Assembly: GCA_964343355.1 (NCBI GenBank)
Contig: CAYFJC010000010.1
Span: 1-30,245, forward strand
Direction of reading: 5' to 3'
Source of the DNA: MED-G78 sp964343355
GTDB lineage: Bacteria > Pseudomonadota > Gammaproteobacteria > Magnimaribacterales > D2472
Length of the DNA stretch: 30,245 bases
Part shown: positions 1 through 7,761 of the stretch, one piece after another
Layout of the letters: each line of letters starts with the position of its first letter
Position numbering within the stretch: the first letter of the stretch is position 1
Notes under the pieces: model-generated
Told to the model about the DNA's origin: nothing
Databases searched by the model: none
What the model saw: the letters and a program-made list of their open reading frames with translations, nothing else
Made by a program: the position numbers and the translations under genes

Positions 1-237
1 TTTAAACAACTAAAATCTAAGCTTTACGAGTTAGAATTACAAAAACAAAAAGATGAACAGCAAGTATTAGAAGATAGTAAGTCTGATATTGGATGGGGTA
101 ATCAGATTAGGTCTTATGTATTAGATCAATCAAGAATTAAAGATCTGAGAACTAACCTCGAATCAGGTAATACAACTGCAGTACTAAATGGTGATCTTGA
201 CGATTTTATGAAAACAAGCCTTAAGGAAGGGGTATAA
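1..237 (+). CDS. prfB: Peptide chain release factor 2, C-terminal end (partial)
   Basis: The frame is open from base 1 and encodes the last 78 residues before a TAA stop. The protein ends with a stretch like SRIKDLRTNLESGNTTAVL followed by GDLDDFM, which closely matches the conserved C-terminus of bacterial RF2 (the 'IKDLRT...VLDGDLD.F' tail). RF2 recognises UGA and UAA stop codons on the ribosome and triggers peptide release. The GGQ catalytic loop, the SPF anticodon-like motif and the usual programmed frameshift site all lie upstream of the window. The stop codon directly abuts the lysS start, so this is the common gammaproteobacterial prfB-lysS operon. Confidence 0.95.
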   Translation, partial: FKQLKSKLYELELQKQKDEQQVLEDSKSDIGWGNQIRSYVLDQSRIKDLRTNLESGNTTAVLNGDLDDFMKTSLKEGV

Positions 238-1671
238 ATGTCAGAAGAAAATATAGGTGGCGAAGAAGGAATTATTGAAGAAAGAAGGAAGAAACTTGAG
301 CTTTTAAGAGAGAAGAAGCAGGCCTATCTGAACAATTTCTTTAAGGAACATTATGCTGCAAACTTATCATCTGAATACGTTTCCTTTTCTAAAGAAGAGT
401 TAGAAGAAAAAAATATAACAGGGATTTCTATAGCTGGAAGAGTTGTTCTTAAAAGAGTAATGGGTAATGCAAGCTTTGCTACCGTAAGAGACTCCAGTGG
501 AGATATTCAAATTTATGTGAGTAAAAATACAGTAGACCAAGATATCTATGAAGATTTTAAGACATGGGATTTAGGCGATATTATCGGAGTTGAAGGCAAG
601 CTATTTAAAACTAGAACCGATGAATTAACCATTGAAGCTTCAAATATTATTTTACTAACTAAGTCTATAAGACCAATGCCGGATAAGTTTAAAGGTTTAG
701 CTGATATTGAAACAAGATACAGACAAAGATACTTAGATTTAATGAGTAATGAGGAATCCAAAAAAGTATTTATGGACAGAACTAAGGTAGTCGAATCTAT
801 GAGAACTTCATTAAAGGATAGAGACTTTATAGAAGTTGAAACTCCGATGATGCATCCTATTCCAGGTGGAGCAGTAGCAAGACCTTTTATAACCAAACAC
901 AATGCTTTGGATAGAGATTTATATTTAAGAATAGCCCCTGAGCTATATCTAAAAAGACTTTTAGTGGGCGGCTTTGAAAGAGTTTTTGAAATAAATAGAA
1001 GTTTTAGAAATGAAGGACTTTCAACAAAACATAATCCAGAATTTACTATGCTTGAATACTACGAGGCATACTCATCTTTAGATAGAACTATTTCTTTTAC
1101 AGAAGACATGATTAAAAAAGCTGCAGAAGAGATTAATAACTCCTTGCAACTTCAGTGGGGTGAAGATTCTATAGATGTATCAAAATTTAGAAAGGCAAGT
1201 CTATCTGATCTTGTCTTAGAAGAAAATTCAAAATTAACAGAGAGTGATCTTAAGGAAATGGGCGGTAAAAAGCTTTTAGAGCTTTTTGAAGAAACTGTGG
1301 AAGGTAAACTTATTCAGCCAACATTTGTAATAGGATACCCCGTAGAAGTTTCGCCTTTATCTAGAAGAAACAATGAAAATCCAGATATTGCAGATAGATT
1401 TGAACTATTTATAGGTGGCAAAGAAATAGCAAATGGATTTTGCGAGTTAAATGATCCAGACGATCAAGCTGAGCGTTTTAAAGAACAGGTAAAAGCTAAA
1501 GACGCTGGGGATAAAGAAGCCATGGCTTATGATGAAGATTACGTTATAGCGTTAGAGCATGGAATGCCACCTGCTGTAGGTGTTGGAATAGGAATAGATA
1601 GATTGGTTATGCTTATAACTAATCAAAATTCAATTAGAGATGTTCTATTATTTCCTCAGATGAAGTCTTAA
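238..1671 (+). CDS. lysS: Lysyl-tRNA synthetase, class II
   Basis: This enzyme charges tRNA-Lys with lysine using ATP in the cytoplasm. The 477-residue product has an N-terminal OB-fold anticodon-binding domain (about residues 60-140) and a class II catalytic core. Visible signatures are RYRQRYLDL near 160-168, motif 2 with FRNEG at 256-260 and the following HNPEFTMLEYYEAY, and motif 3 GIGIGIDRLVML near the C-terminus. It is slightly shorter than E. coli LysS (505). The ATG start lies immediately after the prfB stop with an AGGAAGGGG Shine-Dalgarno in the prfB tail, which argues for co-transcription and coupling. The gene converges on the minus-strand operon with only 5 bp between the stop codons. 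Confidence 0.97.
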   Translation: MSEENIGGEEGIIEERRKKLELLREKKQAYLNNFFKEHYAANLSSEYVSFSKEELEEKNITGISIAGRVVLKRVMGNASFATVRDSSGDIQIYVSKNTVDQDIYEDFKTWDLGDIIGVEGKLFKTRTDELTIEASNIILLTKSIRPMPDKFKGLADIETRYRQRYLDLMSNEESKKVFMDRTKVVESMRTSLKDRDFIEVETPMMHPIPGGAVARPFITKHNALDRDLYLRIAPELYLKRLLVGGFERVFEINRSFRNEGLSTKHNPEFTMLEYYEAYSSLDRTISFTEDMIKKAAEEINNSLQLQWGEDSIDVSKFRKASLSDLVLEENSKLTESDLKEMGGKKLLELFEETVEGKLIQPTFVIGYPVEVSPLSRRNNENPDIADRFELFIGGKEIANGFCELNDPDDQAERFKEQVKAKDAGDKEAMAYDEDYVIALEHGMPPAVGVGIGIDRLVMLITNQNSIRDVLLFPQMKS

Positions 1672-1676
1672 TATAA

Positions 1677-2141
1677 TTACCATCTAAATTTATCAAAATT
1701 CTCAGGATTAGCCCAACCTTTTGGATTATTCCAGTCTCTTTTATTGTTATAAGTCTTTAAGTTATAAGCAAAGATACATAATCCAATTTTCTTATTTTCA
1801 AATTCTTTTTGAAAACCTAACTTTAAAAGGTCTGAACTATCGATAGATTTATTTTTGTTTGATTGAAAAACAATAATTTTCTGGCTTAAGAGATTTTTAA
1901 TAATTCCAATATCAGATATATTGAATTTTGCATCATCGAGCACAGCATAAAGGTCGCTTTGTAAGCTTAAATGATTATCAACAGAAGGCTGAATGTATAA
2001 CTGATCTAGTTTTTTCTTACTAAGAATTTTAACTAAATTAGATGAGTCTTGTGAGGTAATCAAGCTAATAGAATTACATTCTTCTCCATCAACAACATCA
2101 GCTAAGAAATCTTCAATTAATTTATTCTGAGCAGTGATCAC
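1677..2141 (-). CDS. Conserved hypothetical protein, possibly DUF6231-like
   Basis: This encodes a 154-residue soluble protein with no signal peptide and no membrane segment. The C-terminus is the most distinctive part: an aromatic-rich run with RDWNNPKGWANPENFDKFRW. It resembles, from memory, the ending of small gammaproteobacterial proteins called DUF6231 (W.N...W..PE.WDK.RW); that family match is unverified. The middle (about 60-115) alternates hydrophobic strands and helices like a Rossmann-type fold, but no catalytic motif is seen. The GTG start overlaps the mdh stop (GTGA on the minus strand, 2138-2141), so translation is probably coupled to mdh. Function is unknown. Confidence 0.72.
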   Translation of the reverse strand: MITAQNKLIEDFLADVVDGEECNSISLITSQDSSNLVKILSKKKLDQLYIQPSVDNHLSLQSDLYAVLDDAKFNISDIGIIKNLLSQKIIVFQSNKNKSIDSSDLLKLGFQKEFENKKIGLCIFAYNLKTYNNKRDWNNPKGWANPENFDKFRW

Positions 2142-3133
2142 AAAAGATGTTTTACAGCCTCTCTTTCAGATTCAAGTTCAGCAATTGATATAGCAAACTT
2201 CTCTTTAGCAAATTCAGAAAGAGTTATATCTCTAATAATCTCTACCGATCCATCTTCCATTGTCATTAGTGGATATCCACAAATTAAACCCTCTGGAACA
2301 CCGTAAGCTCCATCACTTGCTACGGCAGCACTAAAGCAGTCTCCGGCTTCTGTAGTGTTCTCACAAGCAATTATTGTATCCAAGGCAGCTTTTGCTGCAG
2401 AGGTGGCTGAGGAGGCTCCTCTTGCATCGATTACTGCTTTTCCTCTCTGTTGAACTGTTGGTAGAAAATCATTCTCAACCCAATCCATATCGTTAATAAC
2501 AGATCCCACTGAATCATTATTAACATATGCATTCTCAACATCAGGATACATAGTAGGACTATGATTTCCCCAAATAATCATCTTTTTAACGTTTGCTATA
2601 GAGCAACCAACTTTCTTAGAAATTACTGATTTAGCTCGACTCGAATCCAGCATGGTCATTGCCATCCATAACTGAGTATCGATACCTGAAGACTTTTTAC
2701 CTATAAGAGCATTAGTGTTTGCTGGATTACCAACAACTAAGATTTTGGCATCAGCTTTTCCATATTTCCCTACCGCTTCTCCTTGAGCAACAAAAATACC
2801 ACCATTAATCTTTAAAAGATCAGATCTTTCTTCTATTTTCTTGCCCTCATAGACAATTCCTCTAGGAATACTTCCTACCAATAAAAACCAATCAGCATCT
2901 TTTGCAGCTTCAGAAAAATTATCTGTATAGGTAACATTTCCCATATGAGGAAAAGAGGAGTCTTCTAATTCCATAACCACTCCTTCAAGTTTACTTACAA
3001 CTTGAGGAATCTCAACTAGAACTAAATCAACAATCTTGTCACCAAATGTTTTTCCATCTACTAATCTAGGTATAAGTGAATATGCTATTTGACCTGCAGC
3101 GCCTGTAACAACAACTTTAACTCTTGAATTCAT
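2138..3133 (-). CDS. mdh: Malate dehydrogenase (NAD-dependent, cytosolic-type)
   Basis: This enzyme interconverts malate and oxaloacetate with NAD in the TCA cycle. The 331-residue protein starts with a Rossmann loop GAAGQIA (11-17). It has the substrate loop arginine in VGSIPRG (about R91), NPANTNAL (about 136-143), the Asp/Arg relay in MLDSSRA (D163, R166) and the catalytic histidine in WGNHSPTMYPD (H191). These place it in the type 2 MDH group found in many gammaproteobacteria rather than the E. coli mitochondrial-like Mdh. The ATG start at 3133 is preceded by AAGGAAAAA on the minus strand. It lies 26 bp downstream of alkB and overlaps the next gene by 4 bp, so the three genes form one minus-strand transcription unit. 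Confidence 0.95.
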   Translation of the reverse strand: MNSRVKVVVTGAAGQIAYSLIPRLVDGKTFGDKIVDLVLVEIPQVVSKLEGVVMELEDSSFPHMGNVTYTDNFSEAAKDADWFLLVGSIPRGIVYEGKKIEERSDLLKINGGIFVAQGEAVGKYGKADAKILVVGNPANTNALIGKKSSGIDTQLWMAMTMLDSSRAKSVISKKVGCSIANVKKMIIWGNHSPTMYPDVENAYVNNDSVGSVINDMDWVENDFLPTVQQRGKAVIDARGASSATSAAKAALDTIIACENTTEAGDCFSAAVASDGAYGVPEGLICGYPLMTMEDGSVEIIRDITLSEFAKEKFAISIAELESEREAVKHLL

Positions 3134-3159
3134 TATTTTTTCCTTAATTTCCGAATTAT

Positions 3160-3747
3160 TTATGCACTAATTATAGTCCTAAATGTAAGATTTAAACGCG
3201 GCTTCATTAATTTTTTTGACTTTTTTATGCAATGTTTCCAGTATTTTTGAGTTTCACCATCCATAACAATTAAAGAGCCATGAGACTGGTCTAAAGAGAA
3301 AGATATATCTTCATTTTTATGTTTAAAACACAGGGGTCTTTCTTGTCCTAAGGATACAGAAGCTATTGCTGAATCTTTGCTTAGCATCGACTCATCATCT
3401 GAATGCCATCCCATACTATCAGATCCATTTCTATAAAAATTAGCTAGTACTGAATTATATTTTTGCGATGTTATGTCTTCAATCTTATTTTTAATTTCCA
3501 ATAAGGTTGGATGCCAATTATTTCTTTCTAGCATTTTCCCAGAGTATTTATAATTACAGCCTTCATCTGCATACCAGCATTGCAATCGTGGTATTTTTAT
3601 ATCCTTACCAAATAATTTAATTTCTCCCTCAAGCCAATTTAATTCATCTAATGAAGATTCTAGCCATCTATCAGCCTGATCTTTTGTAAAAGAATTCCCA
3701 TAGTTTTTTATCGAGAGATTAGGGTATTTAAATATATTCTTATGCAT
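3160..3747 (-). CDS. alkB: AlkB-like 2-oxoglutarate/Fe(II) dioxygenase (alkylated DNA repair)
   Basis: This is a predicted Fe(II)/2-oxoglutarate dioxygenase that removes alkyl groups from DNA or RNA bases by oxidative demethylation. From the ATG at 3747 it has 195 residues. The iron triad is visible as WHSDDE (H115, D117) and H172 in KHCIKKS. The 2-oxoglutarate contacts are in RLNLTFR (R184 and R190, the RxxxxxR pattern). PRLQCWYAD (53-61) and NFYRNGSD (103-110) match the ALKBH2/3-like subgroup. A TTG at 3774 would extend it by nine hydrophobic residues that do not fit the family, so the ATG is preferred. It heads the alkB-mdh unit and diverges from the PLP-enzyme gene across only 38 bp. Confidence 0.9.
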   Translation of the reverse strand: MHKNIFKYPNLSIKNYGNSFTKDQADRWLESSLDELNWLEGEIKLFGKDIKIPRLQCWYADEGCNYKYSGKMLERNNWHPTLLEIKNKIEDITSQKYNSVLANFYRNGSDSMGWHSDDESMLSKDSAIASVSLGQERPLCFKHKNEDISFSLDQSHGSLIVMDGETQKYWKHCIKKSKKLMKPRLNLTFRTIISA

Positions 3748-3785
3748 TAATATAAAATGAATTAAAAAGATCAATATTATATTTT

Positions 3786-4919
3786 ATGAAGCAAATTTTT
3801 GATATTCCATTAAATAGAAATAATACCTGGAGTACTAAGTGGGATCTTTACAAGGATAAAGATATTATTCCTCTTTGGGTTGCTGATATGGACTTTAAGT
3901 CTCCTAATATTGTTGAAGATGCTTTTAAAGAGAGGATTGAGCATGGTGGATATGGCTACACGGAAATACCCCCAGAACTCAATAAGGAAATCATAAATTC
4001 CTATAAAAAAAATAACTGGCTTATCCAAGAAGATTGGATTGTATGGCTTCCAGGACTTGAGACTGTTATTCACCAAATCTATAATCTTATTATGGATACT
4101 CAATCTGTAATTGTTCCTCGGCCAATATATCCACCATTTTTAAATGCAGCCAAGCATAGTAATAAGAAGATAATTTTTCATGATCTAGAAAAAGTAAATG
4201 GAAGATTAGTTTATAACCTTGAAAAGCTTTCTAAAGAAGCTGAAGAAAATTCATGGCTTATGTTTATTAATCCGCATAATCCTGGAGGTACAGTTTTTTC
4301 TAAAGATGAATTAGAGGATTTAGCTACAATAATAAATAAAAAAAATATGTATGTATTATCTGATGAAATTCACTCTGATTTTATCTTAAATTCTGATGAT
4401 CGGCATTTGCATATAGCGTCATGTAAAGATATGACAGACAGAGTTATTACCATTAATTCACTATCTAAAACATTTAATATTGCAGGATTAAATTGCGCTT
4501 TCTCAATAATTCCAAACCCTGTAATACGTAAACAGTTTCAAAATGTATTAAAAGGACAGACTCCATCGCCAAGCATCTTTGGCCTGATAGCAACCCTAGC
4601 TTGTTTAAAGGATGGAGAGGCATGGAAAAATAATCTTTTAGAATACTTAAATAAAAATAAAGATTTTTTACTTGAAGAATTATCTCCTAGAGAAGATATA
4701 GAAATTATAGAACCCAGAGGAACTTACCTGCTTTGGTTTAAGGTTTTAAACTTCAATAAGGCTAATCTTCAACAGCATTTTGAAAATTTTGGAGTCGGCT
4801 TATCTGATGGCAAAGATTTTGGAAAGCCTGGCTGGATGAGATTAAATTTTGGTACAAATCTAGAGCTCTTAACTAAGGCGATACCTAGGATTCATAAAGC
4901 TTTGGATGATCTAATATAA
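3786..4919 (+). CDS. MalY/PatB-family PLP enzyme (putative cystathionine beta-lyase/aminotransferase)
   Basis: This is a fold-type I PLP enzyme of 377 residues. Members of the MalY/PatB group cleave C-S bonds of cystathionine or cysteine conjugates, or act as aminotransferases. Characteristic features are an N-terminal IPLWVADMDFKSP (28-40), NPHNPGG (162-168), SDEIHSD (192-198) and the PLP-binding lysine in NSLSKTFN (K228). The length is normal for the family (about 390). Substrate cannot be read from sequence. The stop overlaps the next ATG by one base (TAATG), so it is coupled to the downstream FAD reductase. The start sits 38 bp from divergent alkB. Confidence 0.88.
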   Translation: MKQIFDIPLNRNNTWSTKWDLYKDKDIIPLWVADMDFKSPNIVEDAFKERIEHGGYGYTEIPPELNKEIINSYKKNNWLIQEDWIVWLPGLETVIHQIYNLIMDTQSVIVPRPIYPPFLNAAKHSNKKIIFHDLEKVNGRLVYNLEKLSKEAEENSWLMFINPHNPGGTVFSKDELEDLATIINKKNMYVLSDEIHSDFILNSDDRHLHIASCKDMTDRVITINSLSKTFNIAGLNCAFSIIPNPVIRKQFQNVLKGQTPSPSIFGLIATLACLKDGEAWKNNLLEYLNKNKDFLLEELSPREDIEIIEPRGTYLLWFKVLNFNKANLQQHFENFGVGLSDGKDFGKPGWMRLNFGTNLELLTKAIPRIHKALDDLI

Positions 4920-6142
4920 TGAGTGGTGTACTAATAATCGGCTCAGGTCATGCAGGGTGCAGTACTGCAATAAATCTTAGAAGATCTGGATATGAAGATA
5001 AGATCACCATGTTTTCTATTGAAGATGAATACCCTTATCACCGACCACCTCTTTCAAAGAAATTTTTTAAAGGCGATAGTTTAAAAAAAGATATCTTAAT
5101 AAAAAGTGAATCTTTTTATTCAGATAATAATATTGACTTAAAAACTAATACAGAAATTACACAAGTAAATATAAAAGAAAAATATATAACAACATATACA
5201 GGAGATCGCTATGAATTTTCCTGCCTTGTTTTTGCTACAGGCTCGTCATCAAGAGTTTTTCCTGCCGCCACATATCCAGGAGTAGATATTTACTACTTAA
5301 GAAATATAGCAGATGTTAATTGTATAAATAACTTACTCAAAAATTCCAAAAAACCTTTATTAATTGGAGGAGGGTATATAGGGCTTGAGCTTGCAGCATC
5401 AATGCAAGAAATGGGCTTATCTGTATCAATTATTGAGCAAGAAGACAGATTATTAAAAAGAGTTACAGCACCAGTTATGTCTAAATTTTATAAAGATCTC
5501 CATGAATCAAGGGGTGTAAAAATATTCTGTGATCAGAGTGTAGAAACTATAAATAAAATAGATCATAAGTATGAGGTTTTAACCAATAACGGTATCTCGA
5601 TTAGTGCTGATTTAATAATTGCTGGAATAGGCGCTATTCCTAATAGCAAACTTGCAGAAGATTCTGGAATAAAGTGCAAGAATGGAATTATAGTTGATCA
5701 ATATTGTAGAACTAACGTGCCTTATGTATTTGCTGCTGGTGATTGTGCAAATGCATTCAATGATCTTTATGGATACGCCATGAGGGTTGAAAGTGTTCCA
5801 AGCGCTAATGCTCATGCTAAAGTTATTGCATCTTCCATTATTGGCAATGAAGTGACGAATAGAGAATTGCCATGGTTCTGGTCTGATCAGTATGAATTTA
5901 AACTTCAAATGGCTGGTTTATCAGATGAATATGATGAAATTTATATTCATGGAAAGATAGAAGATAACTCGTTTATGGCATGCTACGGTAAAGAGGGTAG
6001 TTTAATAGCAGTAGATTCTGTTAATATGCCTAAAATTTTTAATAATTATAAAAAAGCTTTATCTAATAGCATGAGGCTATCAATGGACTTAGTTAAGGAT
6101 CCTAATTTCGATCCTTCCTCCATTTTTTCAGCTTCATATTAA
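4919..6142 (+). CDS. FAD-dependent NAD(P)H:ferredoxin/rubredoxin reductase family protein
   Basis: This flavoprotein reductase of 407 residues probably passes electrons from NAD(P)H to a ferredoxin or rubredoxin partner, as in oxygenase electron-transfer chains. The FAD Rossmann motif GSGHAG lies at 8-13, the YHRPPLSK motif of this reductase group at 40-47, the NAD(P) Rossmann motif GGGYIG at 150-155, and the second FAD motif in VFAAGDCAN near 272. The C-terminal domain has the usual WFWSDQYEFKLQMAG signature. No ferredoxin, P450 or ring-hydroxylating oxygenase gene is adjacent, so the partner is unknown. It overlaps the PLP-enzyme gene by one base and is followed after 18 bp by an SDR gene. 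Confidence 0.9.
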   Translation: MSGVLIIGSGHAGCSTAINLRRSGYEDKITMFSIEDEYPYHRPPLSKKFFKGDSLKKDILIKSESFYSDNNIDLKTNTEITQVNIKEKYITTYTGDRYEFSCLVFATGSSSRVFPAATYPGVDIYYLRNIADVNCINNLLKNSKKPLLIGGGYIGLELAASMQEMGLSVSIIEQEDRLLKRVTAPVMSKFYKDLHESRGVKIFCDQSVETINKIDHKYEVLTNNGISISADLIIAGIGAIPNSKLAEDSGIKCKNGIIVDQYCRTNVPYVFAAGDCANAFNDLYGYAMRVESVPSANAHAKVIASSIIGNEVTNRELPWFWSDQYEFKLQMAGLSDEYDEIYIHGKIEDNSFMACYGKEGSLIAVDSVNMPKIFNNYKKALSNSMRLSMDLVKDPNFDPSSIFSASY

Positions 6143-6160
6143 TTATATTTGGAGAATAAT

Positions 6161-7063
6161 ATGAGTATAAGATTTGATGATCAGGTTGCAATTGTTACAG
6201 GTGCAGGTGGCGGAATTGGAAAAGAGCATGCTTTAGAGCTTGCAAGAAGAGGCGCCAAAGTTGTTGTAAATGATCTTGGCGGAAGTGTTGACGGAAGTGG
6301 AACGAGTGATGCTGCTGAAGCAGTGGTTCAACAAATCAAGTCAGAGGGTGGAGAGGCGATGGCTAATGGAGCAAGTGTTACAGACTTACCCGCGATTCAA
6401 AGCATGGTTAAAGATGTTATGGATAAATGGGGAAGAATTGATATCTTAGTTAATAATGCTGGAATTCTTAGAGATAAAAGTTTTCATAATGTAACTTTAG
6501 AAGATTTTAATTTAGTCATGGATGTTCATTTTCAAGGAACTTTAAATTGTACACATACGATTTATCCAATTATGAGAGAGCAGGGTTATGGAAGAATTGT
6601 ATTTACAAGTTCTTCAAGCGGAGTTTTTGGTAATTTTGGTCAAAGTAATTATGGTGCAGCCAAGATGGCTATGGTTGGCTTAATGAATACACTTAAAATT
6701 GAAGGCCAAAAATATAATGTTTTTTCAAATTCAATTACTCCTGTTGCTTATACAAGAATGACAGAAGGCTTAATTCCTGAAGATTTTGGTAAAAATATGC
6801 AACCTGAGTATGTTACTCCAGCTGTTATTTACCTCTCGAGTGATCAAGCTCCAAATGGCGCCATCATGTCAGCTGGTGCTGGAGTTTTCTCAAGAATATT
6901 TATTCATGAAACTATGGGTGTATCTCTTGGAACAGGTGAAGACATGACAGCAGAAAATATTGCAGCTAATTGGGATAATATTTCCAATATGGATGATGCA
7001 AGGGCTCTGCAAAATGGTGGTGAGCAAACCATGAAAATATTTGAATTAATTAATAAAGAATAA
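6161..7063 (+). CDS. Short-chain dehydrogenase, HSD17B4/multifunctional-enzyme-type (3-hydroxyacyl-CoA dehydrogenase-like)
   Basis: This is a classical SDR oxidoreductase of 300 residues. The cofactor loop TGAGGGIG lies at 13-20, NNAG at 98-101 and the catalytic set at S151, Y164 and K168 (NYGAAK). The segment RGAKVVVNDLGG followed by a Gly/Ser loop is typical of the N-terminal dehydrogenase domain of peroxisomal multifunctional enzyme type 2. Bacterial homologues are thought to act on (3R)-hydroxyacyl-CoA or steroid-like substrates; the exact substrate here is inferred only. The C-terminal 60 residues extend beyond the minimal SDR, as in that subfamily. The ATG at 6161 is chosen because a GGAG Shine-Dalgarno precedes it at 6151; a TTG at 6149 is in frame but worse. 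Confidence 0.9.
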   Translation: MSIRFDDQVAIVTGAGGGIGKEHALELARRGAKVVVNDLGGSVDGSGTSDAAEAVVQQIKSEGGEAMANGASVTDLPAIQSMVKDVMDKWGRIDILVNNAGILRDKSFHNVTLEDFNLVMDVHFQGTLNCTHTIYPIMREQGYGRIVFTSSSSGVFGNFGQSNYGAAKMAMVGLMNTLKIEGQKYNVFSNSITPVAYTRMTEGLIPEDFGKNMQPEYVTPAVIYLSSDQAPNGAIMSAGAGVFSRIFIHETMGVSLGTGEDMTAENIAANWDNISNMDDARALQNGGEQTMKIFELINKE

Positions 7064-7077
7064 AAAATCTTCTTTCA

Positions 7078-7111
7078 ATTCAATGCATATAATGACTTAT
7101 GTGCATTGAAT
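7078..7111. terminator. Strong hairpin between convergent SDR and hemolysin-III genes
   Basis: ATTCAATGCA (7078-7087) is followed by its perfect reverse complement TGCATTGAAT (7102-7111). The inner bases extend the helix with one G-U pair and four more pairs, leaving a TGAC loop, so about 15 bp in all. It lies in the 60 bp between two convergent genes and is well placed to act as a bidirectional terminator, although there is only a short T-rich run on either side. Confidence 0.65.
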
Positions 7112-7123
7112 AACTTTGTAGTT

Positions 7124-7750
7124 TTAGCCAACTATTGAATAAATCACTATAAAGTGAAGAATTGCTGCTACAGAAACTAGCACATGAAAAAATTCATGAT
7201 ATCCAAAATACTTAGGGCTAAAATCTGGAAACTTTAATCCATAACTAATAGCTCCAACTGAATAAATAGTCCCACCAGCTACCGTTAAACTAAAGTTAGT
7301 AAAACCCATAACCGATGATAAGACTGATAGATATGGAATAGCTATATATCCTGCAATAAGATAAATTCCAGCTCTCATTAAGCGAGGTATATTGGTAAAC
7401 AGGAATGTTTGAAGTATACCAATACCTGCAACTGCCCACATTATTACAAGTAGCTGCAATCCTAGATTTTCAGGTAATACAAGAAGACATATTGGGGTAA
7501 AACTTCCAGCAATCATTATAAAAATTGATGAGTGATCCAATCTCCTCATTAATTTTAAAACCTTAGGTCTCCAGTTAACTCTATGATACAAAGCGCTGAA
7601 TCCAAACATCATAAAGATGCCTATTGAATAAACAATTGTAGCTAAAAGTTCAGTAGAATTTGTACTTTTATTGATTAGTGGAATACACGCACCAATCGAG
7701 ATAAAAAACATCCATTCGTGAAAATAGCCCCTTAATAGGGGCTTTCTCAT
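7124..7750 (-). CDS. Hemolysin III / PAQR-family integral membrane protein
   Basis: This is a multi-pass inner-membrane protein of 208 residues from the ATG at 7750. Family signatures are FGFSALYHRVNW (Ser and His of the predicted metal-binding set), DHSSIFIMIAGSFTP, and YHEFFHVLV...HF near the C-terminus. These match the conserved Ser/His/Asp residues of the PAQR/CREST superfamily. About seven hydrophobic segments can be counted. The biological role of bacterial members is poorly known; 'hemolysin' is a historical name. A GTG at 7762 sharing bases with the nrdB TAG stop would add four residues and couple translation; neither start has a good Shine-Dalgarno. It is probably the last gene of the nrdAB unit. 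Confidence 0.85.
   Translation of the reverse strand: MRKPLLRGYFHEWMFFISIGACIPLINKSTNSTELLATIVYSIGIFMMFGFSALYHRVNWRPKVLKLMRRLDHSSIFIMIAGSFTPICLLVLPENLGLQLLVIMWAVAGIGILQTFLFTNIPRLMRAGIYLIAGYIAIPYLSVLSSVMGFTNFSLTVAGGTIYSVGAISYGLKFPDFSPKYFGYHEFFHVLVSVAAILHFIVIYSIVG
7726..7743 (-). terminator. GC-rich hairpin inside the first codons of the hemolysin-III gene
   Basis: AGCCCC (7726-7731) and GGGGCT (7738-7743) form a 6-bp perfect stem with a 6-nt loop. In the minus direction it is followed by ATTTTC, so it looks like a weak intrinsic terminator 19 bp past the nrdB stop. It lies in codons for the conserved KPLLRG motif of the membrane protein, so it could instead be only coding sequence. It may act as an attenuator or as a 3'-end stabiliser of nrdAB mRNA. 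Confidence 0.35.
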
Positions 7751-7761
7751 ATGATATTTCA

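Noticed and set aside
546..902. Minus-strand open frame inside lysS
   Set aside because: It lies wholly antisense to a well-conserved gene, has no Shine-Dalgarno and no recognisable domain.
3748..3774. TTG start extending alkB by nine hydrophobic residues
   Set aside because: It would consume most of the 38-bp divergent promoter space, and the extension is not a family feature.
6149..6160. Upstream TTG start for the SDR gene
   Set aside because: The GGAG ribosome-binding site sits between it and the ATG at 6161, which fits the family start.
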